A stretch of 64,000 nucleotides of DNA, taken from assembly GCA_963576735.1 (NCBI GenBank), contig OY755197.1, positions 2,988,501 to 3,052,500 on the forward strand, given 5' to 3'. Positions 21,552 through 33,189 of this stretch are shown here, piece after piece. The position numbers were made by a program, and so were the translations under genes. Source of the stretch: Bedellia somnulentella (taxonomy: Eukaryota; Arthropoda; Insecta; Lepidoptera; Bedelliidae). Each line of letters begins with the position of its first letter. The stretch's first letter is position 1. The notes beneath the pieces were generated by a model. It made no database searches and had not been told where the DNA came from. It saw only the letters and a program-made list of their open reading frames with translations.

Positions 21552-21643
21552 CTATTTTTGGGCGATGCGGTTGGAGACCCATCACCAACAACCTTTATAT
21601 CACCCTCTTTTCCCCACTCGACTTTCCAAAAGTGGCTTAGGAA
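21552..21643 (+). mobile_element. N-SINE, partial
   Basis: GGGCGATGCGGTTGGAGACC through the CACTCGACTTTCC segment. In unit 2 the same copy continues to a full tail (43392-43530). In unit 1 it breaks off where the duplication is interrupted. Confidence 0.75.
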
Positions 21644-21699
21644 TATATTCTCATGTACTCACTCGCAGCAATATTTTACTTTTTAAAATTCGACAACCG

Positions 21700-22090
21700 C
21701 AATTCAGGACTGATTTTTTGCAGACAACCCTATACCACCGTGTTCGTAATAAAATTATCTTTATTTTTATTTTAGTTTAATTCATTAACCGGACTGGTGC
21801 AAGTTACTAGTATCGATTTACCTGTTTATACCTGCCAACCCAAGAGTTGTGACAGGAAATAAATAGACAACCTAACGTTTGTATATTCTATAGGTTTCAT
21901 ATTTTCGATTGGAATAGAATTTGTTCATTAACCAAGCCAGTGTAATTGAAAAAAAAAATGATTTTTTAATTATTAATTAATCATACTCTGGACTGAAATT
22001 TTTCAGACAACCCATTCGCAATATATTTATTAACATATTTCATTTAATAAAAAATATCTTTCATCCATTAACCAGCCCGGTAAAGGTCGT
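21700..22090. repeat. Degenerate tandem repeat, about 146-bp period
   Basis: CATTAACC followed by a CCGG-like word occurs near 21783, 21927 and 22075. GACAACC with a preceding TTTTGCA/TTTCA occurs near 21720, 21866 and 22004. Three decayed units. Confidence 0.5.
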
Positions 22091-22268
22091 CTTATAGCGG
22101 GATCTTAGGCTATAACATAATGCGTAAAAAATACATTGAATGTTCTTTGGGGAAGGCAATGTTTGGCCGTTTTGAAATGTTTCTTTGTATTTAGGCTAGG
22201 TGATGATGGCTAGATGTCATCTTATCATATCAACTGTATCAACTTATCAAATAACAAGTTTTGAGCAC

Positions 22269-22504
22269 TGTGTAGTGTCGGCTTAATACTTAATACCCCA
22301 TTTCTTCCGGTGGGTGTACGTAAGAGGCGACTAACGGTATTGGGGCTTTAAGGGATTTTTGGGCGATGCGGTTGGAGTCCCATCACCAACGACCTTTATT
22401 TTACCATCCTTTCCCCACTCAACCTTCTAAAAGTGGCTGAGGAATTTCAAATTCCTTAGCTCTGGCTACCCCTTCTAGGGATTTATGGCTGTGAGTATAT
22501 GTAT
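22269..22504 (+). mobile_element. N-SINE, full-length reference copy
   Basis: A 236-bp insertion flanked by GAGCAC (22263-22268 and 22505-22510), with the unoccupied site in unit 2 near 49520. It begins TGTGTAGTGTCGGC and ends GTGAGTATATGTAT. Internally GGTTGGAGTCC resembles a polymerase III B box with one mismatch (most copies read GGTTGGAGACC); no clear A box. The 3' end carries the stem-loop shared with the RTE-like LINE. Confidence 0.9.
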
Positions 22505-22994
22505 GAGCACTAGTGTACTCTACTTCTTTTAATAAACGGGTGTTCAGAGTACCCGTTTTTTGCCGTGCATTTACATAATAGACGGAAAGCCTTTTGATCG
22601 CACTATTGCAGCGATGTTTACCAGTAAACTTCATAATGAAGTCATTTATGTATAGGGTTTTTCAGAATTTGCAATCATGCCTTTCTGTAGCGGAGGCAGT
22701 GCTCTTTTCCACTTAGTTGCCAGGACGGGAAATGAAAAATCTAGGAATGTGTACGGGTATCACTAGTTCGAAACGATGCTTCTTGTTATCATTATATATG
22801 TTCTCAAAGTATCTTTAGTGAAAGAGTAACAAACGATTGTGGGTGACTTCCTTTTTAAAGTTACGTAGTATTTTTATTTTCTCTATATTTACATGAAATA
22901 GAATCATCACAGGGTTAATACAAGGTAATTATATGCTACTCTCGCGTACATATTAAGTATTTTGATTATAATCACAACCCAAATATTGTAACTC

Positions 22995-23208
22995 TTTTTT
23001 TTTTAATCAAACCTTTTTTTATATAAAAGTAAAAAACCGATACCATTGACAACCTTTATCACTTAAGGGTATTAAAAAAAGTAATATACATATTTTTCGA
23101 CCTACCGAATGTGTATGCAAAATTTCATTTAAATCGGTTTAGCCGTATCGGAATAATTTGGTGACAAAGCACTGTGACACGCGAATTTTATATATTAGAG
23201 ATATATAA
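22995..23208 (+). mobile_element. Dispersed repeat insertion, unclassified
   Basis: An insert relative to unit 2 (which instead carries a T-SINE at nearly the same place). It contains AAATTTCATTTAAATCGGTT and ends in TATATATTAGAGAT, a style common in moth and butterfly dispersed repeats. Confidence 0.5.
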
Positions 23209-23257
23209 TCACTCTGCTAATACAAAGTCCCTCCTCTGCTGTATTGTTCAATAAAAT

Positions 23258-23336
23258 AGGGCTACCCCATGCGGGAATCGAACCCGCAACACTCTGAGTT
23301 CAGCTAGCTAACTGCCTTATCATCTAAGATAGTTTT
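23258..23336 (-). mobile_element. tRNA-like SINE head fragment
   Basis: On the minus strand, GCGGGTTCGATTCCCGC is a perfect T-arm/B-box. It is preceded by a decayed D-arm region (AAGGCAGTTAGC). Shared with 50434-50512. Confidence 0.6.
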
Positions 23337-23339
23337 AAC

Positions 23340-23575
23340 AGCGACGTGATTGTCCAATGAGTAGAACACCCGCCCATAAACAGACAGGCGTGAGTTCAAA
23401 TCCCGGGTCGGGCCTACACCAATTTGTATTTTTTAAAGTCATATGTGAACTTAATTTATAGTGGTTGTTAACGGTGAGGAAAAACATCGTGAGGAAACCC
23501 ACATGGCTGAAAACAGAATATGGCTGAGTTGTGCCTGCGGCCGGCGATAGGCCTGTCCCCTGTCATATTTAAAAT
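23340..23575 (+). mobile_element. T-SINE variant lacking the usual tail
   Basis: The tRNA-like head has GAGTTCAAATCCCGGG as B box. The body matches the T-SINE through the GGCGATAGGCCTGTCCCCTG segment, then it breaks off. Shared with 50515-50750. Confidence 0.75.
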
Positions 23576-23936
23576 ATTTAATACAGAATCATCCTTGTTA
23601 ATTAATACATATATAAATTAAACATACACAGTTCAAATAAAACACACGAATATTAACTAAGTATTTAATTAATTTATTGTATTTACATATTCACATAAAT
23701 TTGGCAACAGTTATAGGTATAATTAATTATAAATAACATAATACAGTTAATATTTTAATACACTTTTATACAATTATTACATTTAATTTTAATGTTTCTA
23801 TCACAACATTGAGTCTCTTAAACTATACGTAATTGAATATTTATTTCATTAAACGAACTTTAGCATTTTTCATTAAACTATTATACGTTAACAGTCATCT
23901 CCCCCTTCAGATACTTTAAATTTTTAAAATATATAT

Positions 23937-24187
23937 GTAGTGTAGTATTTGCTTAGAATAACACTACCCCATGTCGGGCGGCGGGTGTACGTAAGAGGCG
24001 ACTAACGGTATTAGGGCTTTTAAGGAATTTTTGGGCGATGCGGTTGGAGACCCATCACCAACAACCTTTATTTTGTCATCTTTTCCCCACTCAACTTTCC
24101 AAAAGTGGCTGAGGAATTTCTAGTTCCTTAGCTCTGGCTTGTAGGGATTTATAGCCATCAGTATATGTATGTATGTATGTATGTATA
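23937..24187 (+). mobile_element. N-SINE
   Basis: Nearly complete, with a TATGTATGTATG tail. Orthologue at 51128-51383. Confidence 0.85.
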
Positions 24188-24324
24188 TCAACCACAGTAC
24201 AGCTATCCGATTGAATATAGACCTTCTCCAATAAACTTTAGAATGATCTGGCGTTGCCCTTATTAATCGGTTTCACTATTTATTTCAGATTTTAAGCTTT
24301 TTGTCGACCGAAAAACGAAAAGAA

Positions 24325-24455
24325 AAAGTACATGGATGAAAATATTGATGAACGCAAATGAAGCTCGAGTTGTTTCCCAGGATCGTACAAAGTTGTGGTC
24401 GATAGTATCTGCCTACTCAAATGGTAACTAATTGCGTGAGTATATTTTTATATGT
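24325..24455 (+). pseudogene. RTE-like LINE, 3' end
   Basis: Encodes a decayed ILMNANEARVVSQDRTK...SAYSNGN and stop, then TTGCGTGAGTATA. Orthologue at 51507-51640. Confidence 0.75.
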
Positions 24456-25189
24456 GTGTTAATAAATTCTCTCATTCCATCTCCCTAAGTGTTTAACAAA
24501 ATGTGATAATAATTGTCATTATAATTATGTAGTCTTTGTTTGTTTAATTTTAATTTTATTTCATTTATTTACTAACGGTGTGCAAATCGGATATGAATCC
24601 AAACTTTCGGCAGTCTTACCCAAGCTTTTAACTACTGAGCTACTAAGGTAATTAACAGATACAATAAAAGCAATGAACTGTAAAAATGAAGCTAACCACA
24701 AACCACTTCACCCACATCAGCGTCAAACGTAGAATGGCGAGCAATGAGATCTGTGTGCATTCAATTTCACACCTTCCGCTATTGTGATAGAATTCAATTT
24801 GCTATTGGCTATTCGAACAAGTCTGAAACTGTAGTGCATCATACCATTCTTTTTCATTCTAGTCGGTTTGTAGTGTAATTAGTAAGGTTAGTTAGGTTGA
24901 AAAATTAACATTCTCGTTTTAATGTACGATAGTGTTGGTAAAGTTTTCTGGTTACGGCAAAGCTTAAAGATGTAATGGAAAGATATATAGTTGTATCTAA
25001 AGTCGTTCAAACGAGACGATAATTAAGCTTGATAACGTTGTAAAATAATATACAAAAGTAAAAAAAAAAGTTTAGGTGGAGATATTGTGCTGAGGCGGAA
25101 CGTAACACTATTACGAGCGAACAGCTTGCGTTAATCTTTTTATAACGCGTTGTCTGACCAAAAAATAGTATCAAGTAAACTCGGAGTAA

Positions 25190-25443
25190 CATAGTGAGGA
25201 TGGATGAACGTAAAGTGGCAAAAGAGATAGATAGAGCCATTGTGGATGGAGTTATTAGTAGAGGACGACTGCATAAGACGTTTGAAAATCACATCAAAAA
25301 CGTTCTTACGAATGCGAAAATCCGTAGTGAAAAAAATAAAAGAGCACGTATAAGAAGAATGGTAAATGTGGCAGAAGCAAGAGAGATGTCAGGATCGTAC
25401 AAAGTGGCGATCTATATACTCTGCCGACCCCAATGGCAACAAT
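25190..25443 (+). pseudogene. RTE-like LINE, older 3' fragment
   Basis: Frame 25194-25445 begins RMDERKVAKEIDRAIVDG and resembles the RMDDSKLVKEIYRANVEG region of the intact LINE, but is much diverged. Orthologue at 52395-52652. Confidence 0.7.
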
Positions 25444-25553
25444 AAGTAAGTAAACCCGGGCAAGTCACAAGTGAATACTAATTAAAAGCAAAGTTTCACA
25501 ACAGTAATCCAAGCATATCCTTATTGTTTCCGAGCTCAAACTAGTTCATATTA

Positions 25554-25655
25554 TCTATACTAATATTATAAAGCTGAAGAGTTTGTTTGTTTGAACGCTA
25601 GGATCTCAGGAACTGCTGAATCAAATTGAAAAATTCTTTTTGTAATACTAATATT
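25554..25655 (+). mobile_element. Dispersed repeat, 5' end
   Basis: CTATACTAATATTATAAAG followed by GTTTGTTTGTTTGAACGC is a style seen at the edge of a very common lepidopteran repeat. It starts exactly where similarity to unit 2 ends. Confidence 0.5.
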
Positions 25656-25946
25656 AATAAATTTCTTCGCTTAATTCCGCTAAATAATACCTGCAGTCTT
25701 CATGCAACATGCACTGTGCACCGCCCGCCCTTCCACTTACAAGAAATCGAAAAGCAGACAATGCACCACACACACACCCGCAAGCGAAAACCACAGGCAA
25801 CCACAAACATGCGACGCGTTTCGACTCAACACGAGTCATTGACGAGCAGTTAGTAGACAGTTCGGCAGCTGACCACCGAGTGCCGGTCATACGATTTGGC
25901 GGTTATATTTATAGGCCAGGCTCCCCACTCCCCCACCCAAAGAACA

Positions 25947-27378
25947 TCAATGACGAGTGACTATATTATTGGAAAAAATTGACAAAAGTGGGGAAACGGT
26001 GTAGCCCAGCTGTTCATTCAGCAGTGCAACGGAATTATCATTATCATATCTGGAGATTTCAAGTTTCTCTAAAAGACATAATCTTAATCCCTTATTACAA
26101 GTATGTAAAATCTCCAGATTATGATTATCGGGGAGAACGTGTCCAGTATCCAATAGATGTTTCGCAAAGTGAGACCTTTCTGGATGGTCGTTTCTGAATG
26201 CTGCCACGTGCTCCCCGTATCTTGTTAGAAAACTTCTACCAGTTTGCCCAATATAGACGCTGTTGCATTCAGGACAAACAATTTTGTAAACACCAGATTG
26301 TCTGTGTTTATCTAATTTCTCTTTTTGATTACATAAATAACGTTTCAAACTATTGTTTGTTCTGAACGCAACTTTAATACCAAACCCTTTAAGCGTCTTT
26401 GAAATCTTTTCAGAAATCGGACCAACATAGGTGAGACTGGACTTCATGCGGTCCAGTTTTTCAGGTGGTATAACATATAAGAGTCTGTTCACCATGTTGG
26501 TCCGTTTTCTTGTAATTAGTCTGTCTATTAATTGCTTGGTGTAACCGTTTGCAACAGCTATTTGGTAAATAGTACTTAATTCTTTATTGTAATTAGAAGG
26601 TGATAATGGAACTGTTAGCAAACGGTGTACATAGCAATGAAAAGCTGCAAGCTTGTGTTGCCAAGGATGGCAAGAAGATGCGGGGATTACTGTATCAGTC
26701 TGTGTAGGCTTTCTATAAATCTCAAAAACATGCTTATTTCCTGACCTTGTTATTTTAAGATCGAGGAAATTGAGAGATCCGTCCTGTTCCTTCTCTAACT
26801 TGAATTTAATTTTAGGATGTATTCTATTTAAAATTTGAACGAAACTATCGAGCTGCCTATATGTACCTGTCCAGCATACAATTATGTCATCGACATATCT
26901 ATAGTAATAAAGTATATTACTCCTCCCAACAATGTTGTTACGCTCAAAATTATCCATAAAAATGTCAGCCATCAAGGGACTCAATGGAGAACCCATTGCC
27001 AGACCTTCTCTCTGTTGGTAGAAATAATTATCAAACATGAAATAATTTTGCTGCATACAGATGGAAGTAAGCCTTGATAGCTGGCATCTTTCCTCCGGAT
27101 GTAGTCGCTGAGTTACCATGAATTCTGAGATGAAACGTAAGCAATCTTTATATGGTACGTTTGAAAACAGACTTTCTACATCCAGAGAAACGAGCTTGGC
27201 ATTGCAAGGAAGAACAACATCCTTTATTTTGTCAATAAGATCCAAACTGTTTTTTAAAGTGAAAATCGGATTAAAATTAGTCTTAGCTTTCAAAATGGCG
27301 TTAAGTTGTTTTGCTAAATTGTATGCCGGTGCAGCTACATAAGAAACAACAGGACGGATCGGAATATTATCTTTGTGA
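25947..27378 (-). CDS. Penelope-like RT with GIY-YIG endonuclease (5' end in gap)
   Basis: About 476 codons are readable up to the gap. The RT part has SLDVESLFSNVP (motif A), QREGLAMGSPLSPLMADIF (motif B), YRYVDDIIV near 26886-26909 (motif C) and LNFLDLKI. The GIY-YIG endonuclease is C-terminal: SGVYKIVCPECNSVYIGQTG with R and the EH further on, at roughly 26215-26300, and a cysteine pair in the usual PEC position. This order (RT, then GIY-YIG) defines canonical Penelope elements. The C-terminal stop is at 25947. On the far side of the gap a start MSSDQKQKVTKC at 27633 is in a compatible orientation and may be the true N-terminus. No internal stop in the readable part. Confidence 0.92.
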
Positions 27379-27578
27379 NNNNNNNNNNNNNNNNNNNNNN
27401 NNNNNNNNNNNNNNNNNNNNNNNNNNNNNNNNNNNNNNNNNNNNNNNNNNNNNNNNNNNNNNNNNNNNNNNNNNNNNNNNNNNNNNNNNNNNNNNNNNNN
27501 NNNNNNNNNNNNNNNNNNNNNNNNNNNNNNNNNNNNNNNNNNNNNNNNNNNNNNNNNNNNNNNNNNNNNNNNNNNNNN
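27379..27578. other. Assembly gap (200 N)
   Basis: Exactly 200 N, so probably a placeholder of unknown true size. It interrupts the Penelope-like ORF. Confidence 0.99.
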
Positions 27579-28720
27579 CATTTTTGACAAATTTTAAACA
27601 TTTCGTCACTTTTTGTTTTTGATCACTAGACATTTTTAGTGTTAAATATGTATTTCAACCAACAAATTAGAAAAAAATCATTATTGCCAAAAGGATACAC
27701 TAAGTGTATTCCTAATAAATGTTAATTTACAAGTAATATTCTTTAAAACTCTGAGAAAATAGTTAAAAACAACACTGTCAATATTAGGACAGTGACTAAG
27801 TAGGAACTCAATATGTACGAAATGGAATTATAAAGTTAAGTTCACAGCGCTACAAATATCACGACATAATTATTTAGAATCATTCAGTCATTGTTATTGT
27901 ACTATATTTTTATTAATACTAAAGAAATAATTTTAGTTAAATTATTTAACTATAATCATATACCTATCAGTCTAGAATTTCAATTCAGACTTACATAGAA
28001 AATTGTAATCAAGTGTGAATCTAAAAGAAAGGCATAAAGTGTTAATATACGGGTGTTTCAGGAACTTGAAATAAGTCAGGATTAGTAGGTGAAATAATAA
28101 AAATCTGACTTTTTTTTTCGACTCCACATAGACACTAGCGCTGTTGGAACTACGTTATAAATTTGTATGGGGAGTCGAAAAAAAAAGTCAGATTTTTATT
28201 ATTTCACCTACTAATCCTGACTTATTTCAAGTTCCTGAAACACCCGTATATTAACACTTTATGCCTTTCTTTTAGATTCACACTTGATTACAATTTTCTA
28301 TGTAAGTCTGAATTGAAATTCTAGACTGATAGGTATATGATTATAGTTAAATAATTTAACTAAAATTATTTCTTTAGTATTAATAAAAATATAGTACAAT
28401 AACAATGACTGAATGATTCTAAATAATTATGTCGTGATATTTGTAGCGCTGTGAACTTAACTTTATAATTCCATTTCGTACATATTGAGTTCCTACTTAG
28501 TCACTGTCCTAATATTGACAGTGTTGTTTTTAACTATTTTCTCAGAGTTTTAGAGAATATTACTTGTAAATTAACATTTATTAGGAATACACTTAGTGTA
28601 TCCTTTTGGCAATAATGATTTTTTTCTAATTTGTTGGTTGAAATACATATTTAACACTAAAAATGTCTAGTGATCAAAAACAAAAAGTGACGAAATGTTT
28701 AAAATTTGTCAAAAATGATA
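27579..28720. repeat. Long palindrome, arms about 535-555 bp
   Basis: The sequence 27579-28113 is the near-exact reverse complement of 28166-28718. A spacer of roughly 50 bp lies between GACTCC and GGAGTC. The left arm runs into the gap. Each arm carries the same short frame starting MSSDQKQKVTKC. Penelope-like elements often carry an inverted partial copy at the 5' end, but a long palindrome beside a gap can also be an assembly or fold-back artefact. Confidence 0.9.
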
Positions 28721-29045
28721 TTTTATATGATAATTATAACAATTATGTTGTTAAATTTCAAATATAAGATGTGTCTTGATAACAATCAAAATTGTTTTGT
28801 TACATGAAATTCCGAATTGTTTGATTTACATCCATTTGTGTAATGTGACTAAATGGAACTTTGCTTAGTCATGGCTACACAAAAAGTGATTTTAATCAAA
28901 TAATTACAGTCTAAATGTGTTTTAATTAAAAATAATTGATACTATATACCTTCTTTTACCGTCTAAAGTTAAGTATATTCAAGATTAACGTTGTACTTAA
29001 TTAACGTTTCCATTTCGAACATGTCGCCTTGAAATGAAAAAAGCT
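28721..29045. other. No gene seen
   Basis: AT-rich; nothing recognised. Confidence 0.5.
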
Positions 29046-29046
29046 T

Positions 29047-29284
29047 TTTATCATGGTTGTTAACGGCGAGGGAAAACATCGTGAGGAAACCCCCATGGCT
29101 TTGTTGTACTATGCCATGTGAAAGTGTTTTCGTACAAAACGGCGATAGGCCTGCCCCCTATCACGTGAGTACACTGTCCAAGCAAAACGTGGGTACCTTC
29201 TCTGGATACTAGATGGCGCTGCCATGTGAGTTCAGAAGTATTGATACCATAAAGGACGTGAATGTTTATGTTATGTTACGTAAT
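29047..29284 (+). mobile_element. T-SINE, 5' truncated
   Basis: T-SINE body and tail. With flank it is an inverted counterpart of 1000-1262. Confidence 0.82.
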
Positions 29285-29599
29285 GAAAAGAGATCCCTCA
29301 TCTATTTTTAATAGGCATAGGTACAGATCCACAATTTTTTCTTGGCCGGCGGCGACTACTGGTACTACTGTCGCCATTTTGAAATTTCGGCCTGTCATTG
29401 TCAGTTAGTTCTCAACTAAATAAAAATTATAGGGTGACCTACGTATATAATAAATTATCACTTTCATTAATATTTTTTGTAGTGAAACTTTTTTTATTCA
29501 TTCGGGTAGACATACCAGACAAGGGCAAAAATAAATAAATATAATTAGCTTACATTCAAACGAACTTGTTTACTTACAATAGTAGTTATTACATAAAAA

Positions 29600-29805
29600 C
29601 ATACATAAACTCACGGCTGTAAATCCTCAGCCACTTTTGGAAAGTTGAGTGGGTTAGAAATGGTAAAATAAAGGTTATTGGTAATGGGTCTCCAACCGCA
29701 TCGCCCAAAAATCTCTTAAAAGCCCCAGTACCGTTAGTACCTTACGTACAACCACCGGCAGAAATGGGGTAGTGCTATTCTAAGCCGACACTACACAGCA
29801 ACTAG
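29600..29805 (-). mobile_element. N-SINE
   Basis: Reverse-complement copy with a shortened stem-loop region; the head ends near 29805. Confidence 0.82.
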
Positions 29806-29849
29806 TTAATAATTAAATGAATATTATATAAATTGTTTTATTAACATAC

Positions 29850-31935
29850 ATACATATTCTCACGCCGTTAGTTCCCATTGGGGTAGGCAGAGACTATCGA
29901 TCGCCACTTTGTACGATCCTGGCAAACCTCTCTGGCTTCGTTTACATCCATCAATCTTTTCATACATGCTCTTTTATTCTTCATACTGCGGACACCTGCC
30001 TTTTTGAGCTCTATATATCTCTTTCACCAATTTACCATCATCCATCCTCTCTATGTGCCCAAACCATCTCAACATTCCTTTTTCTATCTTTCTTACAATA
30101 TCATCTTTTACACCACACCTTTCACGAATCACATCATTCCTCACACGATCACATAACCTTACATTACACACTTTTCTGAGGGATCTCATTTCTACTGCAT
30201 TCACTCTACTTTCATGCTTCTTCTGCCACACCCAACATTCACTGCCATACATAAGCGTAGGAACGAGGACAGCACCATGCACAGCCATTCGGGCCTTTTC
30301 AGACACCGACTGACTAGACATTAGACTATCCAGTGCTCCATTTACCGCATTACCCTTTTTCACTCTTCTCTCGATATCTTCATCACACTTTCCATCCCTA
30401 GTAAACAAACTTCCCAAATATACAAACTCTTTCACTTGTTCCACTTTCTTACCATTAATCTCAATCACGCATTCGGTCATATTCACCTCTCTCTCAAAAA
30501 CCATCGTTTTTGTTTTATCCACATTCACTCTCATTCCTTTTCTTTCAAACGACGCACATGCAATATTCATCATCTCTTGCAACTCCTCAACCGACGATGC
30601 AAGTAACACTTGATCATCAGCATATAAGAGGCATTTGATGATGAATCCACCCATTCTCAATCCATAATCACTTCACGCAACTCTGTTAAACAGTCATCCA
30701 TGAACAAATTGAAGAGCCACGGGGAAGCTACACAACCCTGTCGGACACCCGAGAGATCCCGAACCAGTCAGTATTTTCCCCGTTTACTCTCACACAGTGC
30801 ACGTATAAGTCGACTCCCCAAACCGAACTTGGATAACACCTCCCATAAACACTTTCTTACCACCCTATCATACGCCTTCTCTAAATCAATGAAGGAGCAA
30901 TACACCTTTCGGTTCTTAGCTAAGAACTTTTCGGTGATGCTTCTTAAAGAGAAGATTTGGTCCATACATCCCATTCCCTTTCTAAATCCTGCTTGCACAT
31001 CCCAAATTTTATCATCCGTTTCATTCATCACTCTTTCAATCAAAACCTTTGCATACAATTTACCGACAATGCTGAGTAGGCTAATTCCACGGTAGTTTCT
31101 AGCCTCCTGGTGTGACCCCTTTCCTTTATATAAAGGCACAATCACCGCTTTGCACCAGTCTTGTGGCACTTTGCCACTCGACCAGCATTTTTGGAAAAGG
31201 AAGTACAACCAGGAAGCCACCACCCCTTTACCAGCCCTCAGCATTTCAGTGTTTATCCTGTCATACCCTGCCGCTTTCCCTAGTTTCATACTTTTCATTG
31301 CTTTCATTATTTCTTCCATACTGATCTCACTGTCACTAGTCACCCATAACGTCGTTCCAATCAACATTACTGCTGATTGGCGAAGAAATTGATGAATCCT
31401 CTTTTTCAAAGAGTCCCTCAAAATAGTTCTTTTATACTCGTCTTATGCTACTTTCATCCGTCGCCAATTCACCCTGTTCATCTCTCACAACATTCACTCT
31501 CGTGTTTTGGGAAACTCCCTTTTCTTTCCGGATATACTTCCAGAACAACTTTTGGTTATTCCGGAAATTATTAGAGAGTTTCCTCTCACACCATTCTATC
31601 AGATCACGCTTTTTCTTTTCTATTTTGTCTTGACCTCATTCTTAACTCTCTTATATTCATCTTCAATGTTCTTCACTACATCATCTGTTAATCTCGCATC
31701 CATTCGTTTACTAGCTTTAATCGCTAGTAACTCTAACCAAGCTTTCTTCTTATCTCCAACTGCCTCTTTCACATCTTTATCCCACCAACTTGTTGGTGGT
31801 CTATTTGTTCTTTTACTCAACCCACATACTTCCGTCGCACATTCAACCATTGACGATTTGAGCACATCCCATACTTCTTCTATTTCCAATTCATCCTTCA
31901 TCTCCACGCAACTTAGCCTGTTAGCCTTAGTAAGT
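29850..31935 (-). pseudogene. RTE-like LINE, long 5'-truncated and broken copy
   Basis: Pieces of one RT ORF lie in order on the minus strand. 31620-31920 is the linker upstream of RT. 30768-31421 holds RT motifs up to the FIDLEKAYDRV motif A. 29974-30660 holds motif C LLYADDQVLL to the C-terminal domain. Small deletions and frameshifts break it: a 25-codon deletion after EIYRA near 30010, a frame change near 30665 and loss of the motif B approach near 30770. The 3' end has the family stem-loop and CATACATA tail at 29850. Compare the intact relative at 43563-45143. Confidence 0.88.
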
Positions 31936-32110
31936 GGAGTCGAAAAAAATGTCCCACTTTTATTACTTATTTTACTCAATTTTACCAATTTTAATCAGGG
32001 TAACCCAACATGAATCTGATAGGTAATATAATTTCAACTTCCTCAAACACCTGTATATAATTCTATCGAACTTAGTTTTAATAGGAGTTTTTTCTTGCCT
32101 TCGCTGGACC
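31936..32110. mobile_element. Diverged relative of the palindrome arm
   Basis: Begins TGGAGTCGAAAAAAA and runs to AACACCTGTATA, paralleling the inner end of the palindrome arm (GGAGTCGAAAAAAAAAG to ACACCCGTATA). It abuts the 5' end of the RTE-like LINE. Probably an older copy of the same repeat. Confidence 0.5.
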
Positions 32111-32990
32111 AAAAAATAATATAATTCATTCATTTATTTTAATGTCTGTTAATCAAAGCAATGTGGCTAATGCTTTAGAGTTCCATTTCGTCACTTTTTG
32201 ATTCCGCTCATACATCACAATACGAAATGGATGTGACGAAATCCTATTTTTTTTTGCAAATTATTACGTTTTAGAGTGAAAAATTGGTATAATATCAAAT
32301 TTAATCGTTGAAACCCATAAACTAATAACTAAACTACAATTTAATTTATAAATAAGCTAAAATATAACTTTACTTGCCTCAAAATCAAATAAATTAAATG
32401 GAAAACAATTTTTGGTAACAGATTACGCACTACCTATTATTCATGTTTTAACGAGACTGACAAGTTACACCAAACAAAAAAATGATGCCAGCACGCAAAC
32501 AATGTTGCCTATATTATAAAACAAATTTAATTTTGGGGTAATTCATTAGTTAAGCTAATCAAACCCACCTCTGAACGAAAGGGAATTCCACCTTTCAGAA
32601 ATCGTAGGACAATCGAAATTGTAGTTTTTTTCTATTTTTTTCTATTGTAATGGTATAAAAAGATAACTAAATTTGAATTTTGACTATATTCTTAATTAAA
32701 TAAAATAAAACAACACATGAGCTTTAGAGGAAAATAAACTAAAATTTCTCAATCAAAGTTGGGAACATAGTCGTAGGACACGTATAAAACAAGATGTTTT
32801 TTTCATTGAAAACACATTTTTTAAGTTATTTAGATAATAATGTTACTTTTTTTGTCTTAAATGTATTAAAAAATGCTTAAGAGATGAGAAAAACAGCCAG
32901 CGATGGTATTTCTATGAATTTTGTGTAACAATATTTGCTTTCAAAGTTGAAGGACACGAAAATTCTTGGTGGTCGCCCTAAGATGAAAAA
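32111..32990. other. No gene seen
   Basis: AT-rich sequence; only a TTTCGTCACTTTTTGATTC-like word recalls the palindrome arm. Confidence 0.5.
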
Positions 32991-33189
32991 AGCCAACCAC
33001 ACTTATGACTTTTAGAAAAGACAAATTGATGTAAGCCTGACCCGGGATTTGATAAAGATGATTATTTTCGTCATTACAGTGCATCTCAACTAGGGATAGA
33101 AAATGTAATGAATTCAATAAAAGAAGGGACCAGTCGTCCGGTGTCTCAAAAGAATTCCTAATATAAGCTGTATACATACATACACACTA

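Larger units (their letters stand above)
1255..25553. repeat. Segmental duplication, unit 1
   Basis: This block is colinear with about 33000-52757. Matching parts are 1255-21650 with 33000-43480, and 22118-25553 with 49372-52757. Both copies share single-base changes, small indels and most old SINEs. Young insertions differ. Unique to unit 1 are the provirus 3186-13477, the TRIM 18527-19057, the TIR element 19395-20725, the N-SINE 22269-22504, a LINE tail 17633-17937 and others. The units may be a real tandem duplication or two unmerged haplotypes; the assembly gap lies between them. Confidence 0.85.
25660..28113 (-). mobile_element. Penelope-like element
   Basis: A retroelement on the minus strand with an RT plus GIY-YIG protein (25947-27378 and beyond the gap), a GC-richer 3' flank (25660-25946) and a likely 5' region that forms one arm of the palindrome 27579-28720. 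The 5' part is hidden by the 200-base gap. The element ends are not defined by a target duplication. Confidence 0.8.

Noticed and set aside
25800..25860. Hammerhead-ribozyme-like sequence in the Penelope 3' flank (minus strand GACTC-loop-GAGTC followed by CGAAACGCGTC)
   Set aside because: Penelope elements can carry hammerheads, and GAAACGCGTC fits the 3' half. But the CTGANGA core reads TCAATGA and the hairpin register absorbs core bases, so no valid catalytic core can be drawn.
31507..32013. A 168-codon plus-strand frame, and similar frames at 30053-31392 and 43512-45207
   Set aside because: They are shadows of the RTE-like RT ORF read on the opposite strand.
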